From: Shimia sp.
GTDB taxonomy: Bacteria; Pseudomonadota; Alphaproteobacteria; Rhodobacterales; Rhodobacteraceae
NCBI RefSeq assembly: GCF_022448905.1
Contig: NZ_JAKVCW010000020.1
Span: 1-64,000 of the forward strand
Reading direction: 5' to 3'
Length of the DNA: 64,000 bases
Shown here: in pieces, positions 25,371 through 33,693 of the stretch
Layout of the letters: each line of letters opens with the position of its first letter
How positions within the stretch are numbered: position 1 is the stretch's first letter
Notes under the pieces: model-generated
Seen by the model: the letters and a program-made list of their open reading frames with translations, nothing else
Databases searched by the model: none
Told to the model about the DNA's origin: nothing
Made by a program: the position numbers and the translations under genes

Positions 25371-25784
25371 CTAGGACCCGCCGGAACTCGCGCCGATCAT
25401 CACGTCAGCTAGCGTGCCATAGGCAGCGGTCCAAGCCTCCGCGACATCCTGTGTGAACTCATCACCTAGCCCCTGCCTCAAGGCCCAAATCAAAGCCTCG
25501 CCTACAACGGCGTAATGCTCCGGCGCAACCTCGTAGCCACTGTGCCGCTCACCGAGACCCACCACTGCCGGCAACAGAGTTTCAGGACTATTCAACCCGG
25601 TCACTGCCAGCCCCAACATCTGCATCAACTTCTTTTTCTGCTCCGCCAAGTCGTCTGAAAAAAGCGGCCGCACCTCCGGCGCCCGCTCAAACAACCGCCC
25701 ATAGAACAGATCCGCAATGCGGGCAGCCATTGGGGTCACCTGCCGAAAACTGCCCTGCACCAAAGCGATCTGTTCTGGGGTCAT
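25371..25784 (-). CDS. Single-domain globin (bacterial haemoglobin)
   Basis: A 137-residue globin similar to the haem domain of flavohaemoglobins and Vitreoscilla haemoglobin. The B10 tyrosine is near residue 28 (DLFYGRLF), a CD-region Phe lies in PLFSDD, and the proximal histidine is probably His81 (GERHSGYEV), followed by the conserved PEHYAVVGEAL. There is no reductase domain and none is encoded next to it. Such proteins bind O2 or NO. It is isolated on the minus strand, with an unremarkable 100-bp upstream gap. Confidence 0.82.
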   Translation of the reverse strand: MTPEQIALVQGSFRQVTPMAARIADLFYGRLFERAPEVRPLFSDDLAEQKKKLMQMLGLAVTGLNSPETLLPAVVGLGERHSGYEVAPEHYAVVGEALIWALRQGLGDEFTQDVAEAWTAAYGTLADVMIGASSGGS

Positions 25785-25892
25785 GTCGCGTATCCTTCAC
25801 AAGTGTAGTAGGCCCAGCCTACACCAGATCCTTGATTTCACGACAGGCAATTTGAACCGCGATCCAGAAACACTTTTTTCAGTTTTTGGCCC

Positions 25893-27038
25893 CTAAGCCG
25901 CGCGCACCCCTTTGTGCCAAACAGCGCGCAACGCTGGCACATCCTCGGTCAAACGGAACCGAATAAGGTCCGCCTGAAGGCCAACCTGCAAACGCCCGCG
26001 ATCTTCAAGGTTGGTGTATTTGGCGGGGGCGGCTGTCACAGTGTGCAGCCCCTTGGCCATATTGCCCCATTCATTGCCCAGCATCACGGCGCCCAACAGC
26101 AGTGAAGACGGCACATAGTCCGACGAAATGATATCGAGCAGCCCATTTTGAGCCAGTTCCATCGCCGCAACGTTGCCGGAATGGCTGCCACCCCGCACAA
26201 GGTTGGGTCCACCCATGATATTGGCGATGCCGTGGGCGTGATTGGCTAACGCCGCCGCAATCGTGGTTGGGAACTCCGCCAGGTGGATACCATAGGCCGC
26301 AGAGGTGGCCACTTGGTCTGCCGTTGTGTCGTCATGGCTCGCCAACACTGCACCAAAGCGCTTGGCGGCCGCTACTGTCGCCTCCTCATGGGCTTTGCCA
26401 AACTGGTCGTGCAGACCATGGAGAAACTGCACATACTCCCCAAAGCCTTCCGCATCCATCGCGTATTTGCCACAAACGTAAGCTTCAAATTTCGAGATAT
26501 CGGTGAACTGGCGCTGACCCGGCGTATGGTCCATCAGGCTGACAATACCAACCCGATCGTCCGGTCCAAACTCGGCCAGTTCCTCTACCAAAGTTTCCGA
26601 ACAGGTCTCCGCCCGCAGATGCAGATGGTGGCTGATCCGCAAGCCCCCGCTGTCGCGCATCGACAGAATTTCATCGGCCACAGAGCGTGCGTATTTGCCG
26701 TAGTTACGTCGCTCATCAGACAGGATCGAGCCAACCCGCAAAGCGTCAAAAACCGTGGTGATACCGACACTTGCGAGCTCCGCATCATGCGCCACAATCG
26801 CGGCCTGATGGGGCCAGTCCACTTTGGGACGCGGCTTCATATGCCGCTCCAGATTGTCGGTATGCAACTCCACCAGCCCAGGCGCTACAAAATCCCTTTC
26901 GCAGTCCTCCGCGCCGTTCGGCACCGAAGTGCCCTGCGCAATGTCCACGATCTGCCCGTCCCGCACCACGATGGATCCCGTCACGGTTTCCTCCGGTAAA
27001 ACGAGGGTGGCATTTGCAAGGATCATCTCTTGTGTCAT
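25893..27038 (-). CDS. phnM: PhnM-family hydrolase (canonical copy): ribose 1-methylphosphonate 5-triphosphate diphosphohydrolase
   Basis: A 381-residue amidohydrolase-fold enzyme that releases pyrophosphate from alpha-D-ribose 1-methylphosphonate 5-triphosphate, supplying the PhnJ substrate. Metal-binding motifs are VELHTDNLERH (His59, Asp61), HLHLRAE, SHDDTTADQV and the NLVRGGSHSGN loop. ATG 27038 is chosen since family members begin with a short strand like MILANATLVL; in-frame codons at 27053 and 27062 are possible and no site has a good ribosome binding site. The HTD form of the first motif is the canonical one. It is separated from the phnN-phnG operon by a plus-strand DUF1045 gene. A second PhnM lies at 33694. 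Confidence 0.85.
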   Translation of the reverse strand: MTQEMILANATLVLPEETVTGSIVVRDGQIVDIAQGTSVPNGAEDCERDFVAPGLVELHTDNLERHMKPRPKVDWPHQAAIVAHDAELASVGITTVFDALRVGSILSDERRNYGKYARSVADEILSMRDSGGLRISHHLHLRAETCSETLVEELAEFGPDDRVGIVSLMDHTPGQRQFTDISKFEAYVCGKYAMDAEGFGEYVQFLHGLHDQFGKAHEEATVAAAKRFGAVLASHDDTTADQVATSAAYGIHLAEFPTTIAAALANHAHGIANIMGGPNLVRGGSHSGNVAAMELAQNGLLDIISSDYVPSSLLLGAVMLGNEWGNMAKGLHTVTAAPAKYTNLEDRGRLQVGLQADLIRFRLTEDVPALRAVWHKGVRAA

Positions 27039-27090
27039 GTGGGTGTCACGCATTGTTGGCATTCGCTGTCAAAAGGTTGAAAGGGGCACC

Positions 27091-27774
27091 ATGCAGTTTC
27101 AAAGATACGGCGTATACTACACTCCGCATCCCGGCGCACTGGCGGATTTTGGGAAGTCTTGGCTGGGGTGGGATCTGGTTTCCGGGCAGACGGTGGCCCA
27201 TCCAGAGATGGATGGATTGCCACGGCCGGTTGCGGACATAACGGCGACACCGCGCAAGTACGGGCTGCACGGCACCATTAAGCCCCCGATTTTTTTGGCG
27301 GAGGGCGCAGATGCCGGAGAACTTGCCCGGCGTTTTGAAGCGCTCTGCACCACGTTGGCGCCGGTCACGCTGGGCGGCTTGGTTCTGGCCCGTCTTGGCG
27401 GATTTATTGCGTTGAAAGTCGATGGCGATCAAACCCCGTTGGCCAATTTGGCAGGCGCAGTGGTGCGCGAGTTGGATGACTTTCGCGCGCCACCGACGGA
27501 GGCCGAACTGGCCCGCCGCCGCAAAGCCAAACTGTCGGCCAAACAAGAGGAGCTGCTGGCGCAATGGGGTTACCCCTACGTTATGGAAGAGTTCCGCTTT
27601 CACATCACCTTGTCCGGGCGTCTCGGCTCTGACGTTGAGGCCACGATGGACGCTCTTGCACCTCACATCACTCCGCTGTTGCCGCGCCCGTTTGAAGTCG
27701 ACAGCCTGACCTTGGTGGGCGAGGACATAACGGGCAAGTTCCACGAAATCCATCGTCAGACCCTCTCCGGCTGA
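27091..27774 (+). CDS. DUF1045 2H-phosphoesterase-family protein of C-P lyase loci
   Basis: A 227-residue protein of the DUF1045 family found with C-P lyase genes. It has the two HxT motifs of 2H phosphoesterases, His60-Gly-Thr62 (YGLHGTIKPP) and His171-Ile-Thr173 (FRFHITLSGR), so it can be predicted to act on a cyclic phosphate or phosphodiester. No phnP gene is present in the window, and the cyclic 1,2-phosphate of ribose formed by PhnJ needs opening; this protein is a candidate (inference). GAAAGGGG precedes the ATG. It is on the opposite strand from phnN and phnM and overlaps the end of phnN by 19 bases. Confidence 0.8.
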   Translation: MQFQRYGVYYTPHPGALADFGKSWLGWDLVSGQTVAHPEMDGLPRPVADITATPRKYGLHGTIKPPIFLAEGADAGELARRFEALCTTLAPVTLGGLVLARLGGFIALKVDGDQTPLANLAGAVVRELDDFRAPPTEAELARRRKAKLSAKQEELLAQWGYPYVMEEFRFHITLSGRLGSDVEATMDALAPHITPLLPRPFEVDSLTLVGEDITGKFHEIHRQTLSG

Positions 27775-28292
27775 AGCGCGGCCAAGGCGCGCTGTACGGT
27801 TTCGCCTAACAGCCCATCATTGGCAATTTCGATCACATCCGGTCCTTGCGGGCGCATGCTGTCGGCCCGCTCCAAACGGGCGACAATCTCGGCGGAGGTT
27901 TCTCGCCCACGGGCCGCAAGGCGGGTGGCAAGCGTTTCCGTTTTGGCCGTGAGCGACAGGACGGCAAAGTCATCAAACGCTGCCCGCGCCTGATCCAAAA
28001 CGCCGCGCGACAGATTCACCAACACCAGTGAAGCCTTAGGGTGCGCCACCGCCGCCCGTGGTACCCCGTAACGCAAGCCATGTGCGGCCCACCACATCTG
28101 AAACCTGTCTTGGGCAATCAGATTGTCAAACTCCGCGTCGGTGGCGCCAATCGACTTTTCCCCGCCAGCACCAGCCGGGCGTGTGATCACACGGCGCACA
28201 AGTGTGATGTCTTTGCGCAAAGCGGCCATGGCCTCCATCACAGAGTCTTTGCCCACACCTGAAGGACCGACAACGCCAATTACATTTGTCAT
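27756..28292 (-). CDS. phnN: Ribose 1,5-bisphosphate phosphokinase PhnN
   Basis: A 178-residue P-loop kinase related to guanylate kinase, with Walker A GPSGVGKDS near residue 10 and the RRVITRPAGAGGE region. It phosphorylates ribose 1,5-bisphosphate to PRPP, recycling the ribose carrier of C-P lyase. The ATG at 28292 overlaps the phnL stop (TGATG); an in-frame GTG one codon earlier is less likely. It ends the phnGHIJKLN operon. Confidence 0.88.
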   Translation of the reverse strand: MTNVIGVVGPSGVGKDSVMEAMAALRKDITLVRRVITRPAGAGGEKSIGATDAEFDNLIAQDRFQMWWAAHGLRYGVPRAAVAHPKASLVLVNLSRGVLDQARAAFDDFAVLSLTAKTETLATRLAARGRETSAEIVARLERADSMRPQGPDVIEIANDGLLGETVQRALAALQPERV

Positions 28293-28975
28293 CACGCTGC
28301 CACTCCGGGGGTGAACACCGTGACATCAATCTCCCGGTCACAAACATGCTCCCGCGCGGCTTCATCATGGAAAATGCCCACAATGGCCGCGCCACGCGCT
28401 TTGGCCTCCTCAATGAGGCTCAGCACGGTTTCGCGATTTGCGGCATCCAAACTGGCTGTCGGCTCGTCCAACAACATCGCCGGATAGCTATGCGCAAATC
28501 CTCGCGCGATGTTCACACGCTGCTGCTCACCACCTGAAAAGGACGTCGGCGACAAAGACCACAACCGCTCCGGAATATTAAGCCGCGCCAACAGGTCACG
28601 CGCCCGGTCCCGGGCCGCTTCAGTCTCAACACCAACGGCCAGCAAAGGTTCGGCCACCACGTCCAAGGTTGGCACCCTGGGTACGACGCGAAGGAACTGG
28701 CTTACGTAGCCCAGCACCTCCCGCCGCAGCGCCAAAATCTCACGTGGCTCAGCAGTAACCACATCCACACCGTCCACCACAATGGAACCGGCGGCGGCCA
28801 GATAGTTGCCGTAAATCATCCGCATCAAGGTGGATTTTCCTGCCCCTGATGCTCCTGTCAGGGCCACACATTCGCCGCGTGCCACCGAAAGCTCAGCCGC
28901 GTCCATCACCGGAATAACGACCCCGCCCTGATTGTGCAGAGTGAAGGTCTTGCTCAGATTTTTGATCTCAATCAT
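28292..28975 (-). CDS. phnL: C-P lyase subunit PhnL (ABC-type ATPase)
   Basis: A 227-residue ABC-family ATPase: Walker [10 protein letters not shown], signature [14 protein letters not shown], Walker [14 protein letters not shown], and a switch histidine in [11 protein letters not shown]. PhnL works with the C-P lyase core rather than in transport, and is needed for formation of the ribose 1-methylphosphonate triphosphate intermediate. It lies 27 bp after phnK and overlaps phnN. Confidence 0.88.
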   Translation of the reverse strand: MIEIKNLSKTFTLHNQGGVVIPVMDAAELSVARGECVALTGASGAGKSTLMRMIYGNYLAAAGSIVVDGVDVVTAEPREILALRREVLGYVSQFLRVVPRVPTLDVVAEPLLAVGVETEAARDRARDLLARLNIPERLWSLSPTSFSGGEQQRVNIARGFAHSYPAMLLDEPTASLDAANRETVLSLIEEAKARGAAIVGIFHDEAAREHVCDREIDVTVFTPGVAA

Positions 28976-29002
28976 CAGTTTGTCTTTCTCAAAACCTATA
29001 GG

Positions 29003-29773
29003 TCACACTTGCAAAACCGAGCTGACCAGCAGTTGCGTATACGCATGTTGCGGATCATCCAGCACCTGATCGGTCAGGCCGGTTTCCACCACATGGCCGT
29101 CTTTCATCACCATCAGTCGATCGGCCAACAAACGCACCACTGCGAGGTCATGGGTCACAATGATCGCGCTCAACCCCATCTCGCGCACCAACCCGCGCAG
29201 CAAATCCAAAAGCCGCGCCTGCACGGAAACATCTAAGCCCCCAGTAGGTTCATCCATGAACACCAGCCGAGGACCTGTCACCAGATTGCGCGCAATCTGC
29301 AGCCGCTGCTGCATACCGCCAGAAAACTGCGTCGGCCGGTCATCTACACGGGTCTCGCTGATCTCCACGCGGCCAAGCCAATCCACAGCCTCTTCGCGGA
29401 TGTGGCCATAGTGACGCGCGCCCACAGCCATCAGCCGCTCGCCCACGTTACCGCCTGCACTCACATTCATGCGCAGCCCGTCACGCGCGTGCTGATGCAC
29501 AAAGGCCCAGTCTGTGCGGCTCAGCATCCGGCGCTCCGGCTCACTCATCGTGACCGTATCCCGCATGGCGCCGTCGCGCATTTCAAACAGAACCTCGCCG
29601 GTATCCGGATCAAGATGCCCGGCGAGGCAGTTGAGCAGAGTCGACTTGCCTGACCCACTCTCCCCAACAATTCCCATGACCTCTCCTGGGTAGAGGTCAA
29701 AATTCACATCCTTGCAGCCGATCCGGTGGCCGTAGAACTTGCTGATGTTCTCAACTTTAAGAAGCGGCGTCAT
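29003..29773 (-). CDS. phnK: C-P lyase subunit PhnK (ABC-type ATPase)
   Basis: A 256-residue ABC-family ATPase resembling oligopeptide transporter ATPases: Walker A GESGSGKST, signature FSGGMQQRLQIARN, Walker B RLVFMDEPTGGLD, switch His in VTHDLAVVR. PhnK binds the PhnGHIJ core complex. The start at 29773 forms an ATGA overlap with the phnJ stop; a longer in-frame start has no family support. Confidence 0.88.
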   Translation of the reverse strand: MTPLLKVENISKFYGHRIGCKDVNFDLYPGEVMGIVGESGSGKSTLLNCLAGHLDPDTGEVLFEMRDGAMRDTVTMSEPERRMLSRTDWAFVHQHARDGLRMNVSAGGNVGERLMAVGARHYGHIREEAVDWLGRVEISETRVDDRPTQFSGGMQQRLQIARNLVTGPRLVFMDEPTGGLDVSVQARLLDLLRGLVREMGLSAIIVTHDLAVVRLLADRLMVMKDGHVVETGLTDQVLDDPQHAYTQLLVSSVLQV

Positions 29774-30651
29774 GCGGCTGTCTCCTTCAGCGCAGCACTT
29801 GCAGCTGCGGCTTGCGCGCCAACGTGGCCGGCCTTGCGGCGGCTGGCGCAATAATCTGTGTCCGAGCACACAAACATCCGGTTGCCCGCGTCATCCATGA
29901 TGACCTCGTCCAAATAGCTGTCTGTGGCACCGCACATGTCACAAGGATGGTCAGCCTTGCTGGCTTCAAACGGGAAATCCTCAAAATCGAGGCTCACCAC
30001 TTGGCAATAGGGCGGCAGCGCATAAATCCGCTGCTCCCGGCCAGCCCCGAACAACTGAATCGCCGCCATTTCCATCTTTGGGTTGTCAAACTTCGGGATC
30101 GGGCTTGGGTCCATCACGTAGCGCCCTTCGACCTTCACCGGATAGGCGTAAGACGTGGCAATGGCACCGTGTTTGGCGATGTCCTCATAGAGCTTCACAT
30201 GCATAAGGCCATATTCCTCGAGGCTGTGCATCTTCCGGGTTTCAATCTCCGAAGGCTCCAGAAATCGCAGCGGTTCCGGGATCGGCACCTGATAGACAAG
30301 AATCTGATCCTCTCGCAGGTCCTCTTCCGGGATGCGGTGACGGGTCTGAATGACGCTCGCTTGCGCTGTCTCTTCGGTGGTGTCCACACTGGCAGTTTTC
30401 TCAAAAAACTTGCGGATCGACACGGCATTTGTGGTGTCATCCGCGCCTTGGTCGATGACCTTCAGCGTGTCCTCGGGCGTCAGAGTTGCCGCTGACACCT
30501 GCACCCCGCCCGTGCCCCAGCCATACGGCATCGGCATTTCCCGGCTCGCAAACGGCACTTGGTATCCCGGAATGGCAAGCCCTTTCAGGATCGCACGCCG
30601 GATCATGCGCTTGGTCTGTTCATCCAGATACGCAAAGTTATAGTCGCTCAT
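29770..30651 (-). CDS. phnJ: C-P lyase radical SAM subunit PhnJ
   Basis: A 293-residue radical SAM enzyme that cleaves the carbon-phosphorus bond, releasing the alkane and a ribose cyclic phosphate. The unusual cluster motif is intact: Cys237-x2-Cys240-x21-Cys262, plus the fourth conserved Cys268. The N-terminal ASREMPMPYGWGTGG block is also conserved. Length is normal (E. coli about 281), with an Ala-rich C-terminal extension. It overlaps phnI upstream and phnK downstream by four bases each. Confidence 0.95.
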   Translation of the reverse strand: MSDYNFAYLDEQTKRMIRRAILKGLAIPGYQVPFASREMPMPYGWGTGGVQVSAATLTPEDTLKVIDQGADDTTNAVSIRKFFEKTASVDTTEETAQASVIQTRHRIPEEDLREDQILVYQVPIPEPLRFLEPSEIETRKMHSLEEYGLMHVKLYEDIAKHGAIATSYAYPVKVEGRYVMDPSPIPKFDNPKMEMAAIQLFGAGREQRIYALPPYCQVVSLDFEDFPFEASKADHPCDMCGATDSYLDEVIMDDAGNRMFVCSDTDYCASRRKAGHVGAQAAAASAALKETAA

Positions 30652-31742
30652 TCCGCCGCCTCCTGTACTGGCATTGTGTTTTCCATCGCCTCACGGCGTA
30701 GCTTGCGGATCAGCTCCAACTCAGACTGGAAATCCACATAATGCGGCAGTTTGATGTGCTCCAAGAAGCCCGTCGCCTGAATGTTGTCGGAATGATAGAG
30801 CACAAACTCCTCGTCCTGCGCCGGCGCGCCAAGGTTGTCTTCGCCCAGCTCCTCCCAACGCAATGCACGGTCTACCAATGCCATCGAAATCGCTTTGCGT
30901 TCGGATTGCCCAAAGACCAGTCCATAGCCGCGCGTAAACTGCGGCGGCTCAGTTTTGCTGCCCTGAAACTGGTTCACCGTCTCACATTCAGTCAACTCAA
31001 TCTCGCCAACCTCAATGGCAAACCCCAGCTCTGGGATCTCCATCTCGACAGGGACTTTGCCAATGCGCAACTCGCCCACAAAAGCGTGGTTGCGCGCATA
31101 CCCGCGTTGCGTGGAATAGGCCATCGACAGCACAAAGCCTTCATCGCCACGCGTCAGCGCTTGCAGCCGCAACGGGCGATTGGCTGGCAGTTCAAGCGGC
31201 TCGCGCGTCAAATCGCCAGGGACGTCTTCCGAGTCCACTTCCGTCTGGATCAGCCCCTCTTTGTTCAGGAACTCCGTGATATGCGGCGTCGGCTCTGCGC
31301 GTGCTTCACCGCGCTCAACCGCGGAAGCCTCCCCTTCTGCGACCAACGCGAAATCCAGCAAACGGTGGGTGTAGTCAAAAGTTGGCCCCAAAACTTGCCC
31401 GCCCGGCGCGTCTTTGAAGGTCGCCGAAATCCGGCGATCACAGGCCATATCAGCGGTTTCCACCGGCGCCGATGCCCCAAAGCGCGGCAAGGTGGTGCGA
31501 TAGGCGCGGATCAAGAAAATCGCCTCGATCATATCGCCCCGCGCTTGCTTGATCGCCAGCGCCGCCAGATCCGGATCATAGAGCGATCCCTCGGCCATCA
31601 CCCGGTTCACCGCAAGGCTCAGCTGTTCGCGGATCTGCGCAACGGACAGTTCCGCCACATTCAGATCGCCCCGGCGTTCTTCGGCCAACCACGCATGCGC
31701 ATTGTCAATCGCGCGCTCGCCGCCTTTCACTGCAACATACAT
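30648..31742 (-). CDS. phnI: C-P lyase nucleosidase subunit PhnI
   Basis: A 364-residue PhnI: MYVAVKGGERAIDNAH at the start and the FTRGYGLVFGQSERKAISMALVDRALR block near residue 265 are family hallmarks. With PhnG, PhnH and PhnL it displaces adenine from ATP by the phosphonate. Length matches the family. It overlaps phnJ (30648-30651) and abuts phnH (shared base 31742). Confidence 0.93.
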   Translation of the reverse strand: MYVAVKGGERAIDNAHAWLAEERRGDLNVAELSVAQIREQLSLAVNRVMAEGSLYDPDLAALAIKQARGDMIEAIFLIRAYRTTLPRFGASAPVETADMACDRRISATFKDAPGGQVLGPTFDYTHRLLDFALVAEGEASAVERGEARAEPTPHITEFLNKEGLIQTEVDSEDVPGDLTREPLELPANRPLRLQALTRGDEGFVLSMAYSTQRGYARNHAFVGELRIGKVPVEMEIPELGFAIEVGEIELTECETVNQFQGSKTEPPQFTRGYGLVFGQSERKAISMALVDRALRWEELGEDNLGAPAQDEEFVLYHSDNIQATGFLEHIKLPHYVDFQSELELIRKLRREAMENTMPVQEAAE

Positions 31743-32311
31743 CAGGCCGCCTCCACTTTTGTTGTTCTGGGCAGCGCAGATACCTGATCTCCGCTGGTGA
31801 AGAAGAAATCGAGCCCCAATGGGAAGAGCAGAGCATTCATCTGAAAAGCTTCTGTCTCAGGCAGCGCCATCTCGGCGGTTTCCTTAATACCTGGCCCGCG
31901 CAATGTTGCGCCCGCTGCCACAAGTGCCTCGCGCTCCACAATCAATGTCGCTGAACGATCCGGATATTCCGGCGTACCAATCGCAAAACGGTTGAGTGGT
32001 GCTAGGGCATTCCAGTTGCCAACCGCAAACATCGCATGTGTAGCCCCTACGATGGGCGCCCCAATGTGGAAAGCGACCCAGTCCCGCACTTCCTGGCAAT
32101 CCCAGTCGCCAGCCAAATGCAACGGCGTGTCTGGATCACACAGCGTCAGGATCAACGTCCCAGCGGCAATCGACATCGGTGCAGGCGGCTCAACGCCTTC
32201 CAGGGTTTCGACCGTGCCTGGCCGTGCCATCACATTCATCGCTGCGCGAAACGCATGCGCGGCATCCACCGGCGCATTGGCAAATCCGCCTTTCAGAACA
32301 TCTGCGTTCAT
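31742..32311 (-). CDS. phnH: C-P lyase subunit PhnH
   Basis: A 189-residue PhnH, a core structural subunit of the PhnGHIJ complex. Typical features are the N-terminal FRAAMNVMARPGTVETL and the GPGIKETAEMALP segment. It is tightly joined to phnG (shared base 32311) and phnI, so the subunits are probably made in fixed ratio. Confidence 0.92.
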   Translation of the reverse strand: MNADVLKGGFANAPVDAAHAFRAAMNVMARPGTVETLEGVEPPAPMSIAAGTLILTLCDPDTPLHLAGDWDCQEVRDWVAFHIGAPIVGATHAMFAVGNWNALAPLNRFAIGTPEYPDRSATLIVEREALVAAGATLRGPGIKETAEMALPETEAFQMNALLFPLGLDFFFTSGDQVSALPRTTKVEAA

Positions 32312-32754
32312 CAGTCCTCTCCCCGCACCATGGTGAAGAAATCCACTTTTGTGGCCGCAGCCTTCTCCGCACGCGCGGTTTTGACTTCCGCCATCTCTGC
32401 GCTCAGTGGCTCCAGAACAGCGGCTTTCACTGCCGCCGCTTCCGGCCCCTGCATCAACGCATCCACCAGCGCAGCAATCTCTGCCTTCTGCTTGTCACGC
32501 CCTTGCACATAGCCGTGCCCCACCTCGCCACTCTCCAGCTGCAAGGCGCAGCGCGTCAGCGTCATCTCGCCAAGATTGAACGGCGCGCCAGTGCCTCCAA
32601 GGCGCCCCCTCACCATGCTCGCGCCAATTTCCGGCGCGCGTAGCCAGTGGAATTTTGGGGCAGCGCCATATGCATGCCAAAGCGCGTTCAGTCGATCTGC
32701 GGGCGCTTTGGCGAGCAGCGACATCCAGGCGCGTCTGTTACTTTCTGCGGTCAT
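32311..32754 (-). CDS. phnG: C-P lyase subunit PhnG
   Basis: A 147-residue PhnG, first gene of the operon. The RRAWMSLLAKAPADRL start and the GRLGGTGAPFNLGEMTLTRCALQLESGEVGHGYVQGRD block are characteristic. It lies divergent from phnF over a 113-bp region with an inverted repeat that is the probable PhnF operator. Confidence 0.92.
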   Translation of the reverse strand: MTAESNRRAWMSLLAKAPADRLNALWHAYGAAPKFHWLRAPEIGASMVRGRLGGTGAPFNLGEMTLTRCALQLESGEVGHGYVQGRDKQKAEIAALVDALMQGPEAAAVKAAVLEPLSAEMAEVKTARAEKAAATKVDFFTMVRGED

Positions 32755-32769
32755 CTAGACACCTTGTGA

Positions 32770-32801
32770 ATTTGTCTACTTTCCTATACAACTAGACAAA
32801 T
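32770..32801. promoter_or_regulatory. Inverted repeat in the phnG-phnF divergent promoter (probable PhnF operator)
   Basis: ATTTGTCTA (32770-32778) and TAGACAAAT (32793-32801) are perfect nine-base arms separated by 14 bases. HutC-type GntR regulators bind GT-N-TA-N-AC-like sites, and each arm carries GTCTA/TAGAC. Its position would let PhnF control both directions. Confidence 0.65.
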
Positions 32802-32867
32802 CCTAGCTGTGCGATGCGAGTCGCGCAATCCTGAGTCCTGTGAATTTTTGATGACATCGAGCCTGCC

Positions 32868-33581
32868 ATGACCGCCAAACGCACCCCAATCTGGCAATCG
32901 ATTGCCGCTTCTCTGACGGAAGACATCACCGAAGGCCGCTACGCCCCCGGCGAAAAATTACCTACCGAAGCAGAGCTTTCGGCGCGATTTGGCGTCAACC
33001 GACACACCGTGCGGCACGCAATAAAATCCATGTCCGAAAATGGCTTGGTGCATGCGCGGCGTGGCGCAGGTGTCTTTGTGGCTCAAGTTCCCACAGACTA
33101 TGCCATCGGCAAGCGTGTGCGCTTCCACCGCAATCTGGAGCAAGCGGGTCGACTGCCCGGCAAGGAGGTCCTGCACCTGGAAACCCGCACGGCCGACTCT
33201 GCGGAAAAGGAAGCGTTGAAGCTCTCCGAAAACGCGCGTGTGCATGTCTATGACGGACTTTCGCTTGCGGACGACAACCCGATTGCCGTGTTCCGCAGCG
33301 TATTCCCTGCCGCGCGCTTTCCGATGCTCACGGACCAACTGGCAGACCTGCGGTCGGTCACGGCAGCTCTCAAAGCCAACAATGTGTCGGATTACACCCG
33401 CGCCTGGACACGCCTCACAGCCAAGCGCGCCACAGCCACACAAGCGCTCCATTTGCGCCTGAACGAGGGTGATCCGATCTTACGCTCTATCGGCGTAAAC
33501 GTGGATGCCAATCAGACTCCAATCGAGTTCGGCACCACATGGTTCGCCGGAGACCGGGTCACACTCACCTTGTCAGAGTAA
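32868..33581 (+). CDS. phnF: PhnF, GntR/HutC-family repressor of the C-P lyase locus
   Basis: A 237-residue regulator with an N-terminal winged helix (PIWQSIAASLTEDITEGRYAPGEKLPTEAELSARFGVNRHTVRHAI, residues about 7-55) and a C-terminal UTRA ligand-binding domain (about 90-235). Its place directly divergent from phnG is the standard PhnF arrangement. It is followed by the second phnM in the same direction. Effector is unknown. Confidence 0.88.
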   Translation: MTAKRTPIWQSIAASLTEDITEGRYAPGEKLPTEAELSARFGVNRHTVRHAIKSMSENGLVHARRGAGVFVAQVPTDYAIGKRVRFHRNLEQAGRLPGKEVLHLETRTADSAEKEALKLSENARVHVYDGLSLADDNPIAVFRSVFPAARFPMLTDQLADLRSVTAALKANNVSDYTRAWTRLTAKRATATQALHLRLNEGDPILRSIGVNVDANQTPIEFGTTWFAGDRVTLTLSE

Positions 33582-33693
33582 CGTCACGTGCAAAAAGATA
33601 TCTCCACATAGTTTGAAAAAGTGACCCTGAAACGTCACGGCGGCGACACATAAGGACTGTAGAGATGGCGCAAAACAATTTGAGCACATCCAC

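Noticed and set aside
33621-33638. GTGAC/GTCAC repeat before the second phnM as a Pho box
   Set aside because: Arms of only five bases and poor match to the TGTCA-N6-TGTCA arrangement; not distinguishable from chance.
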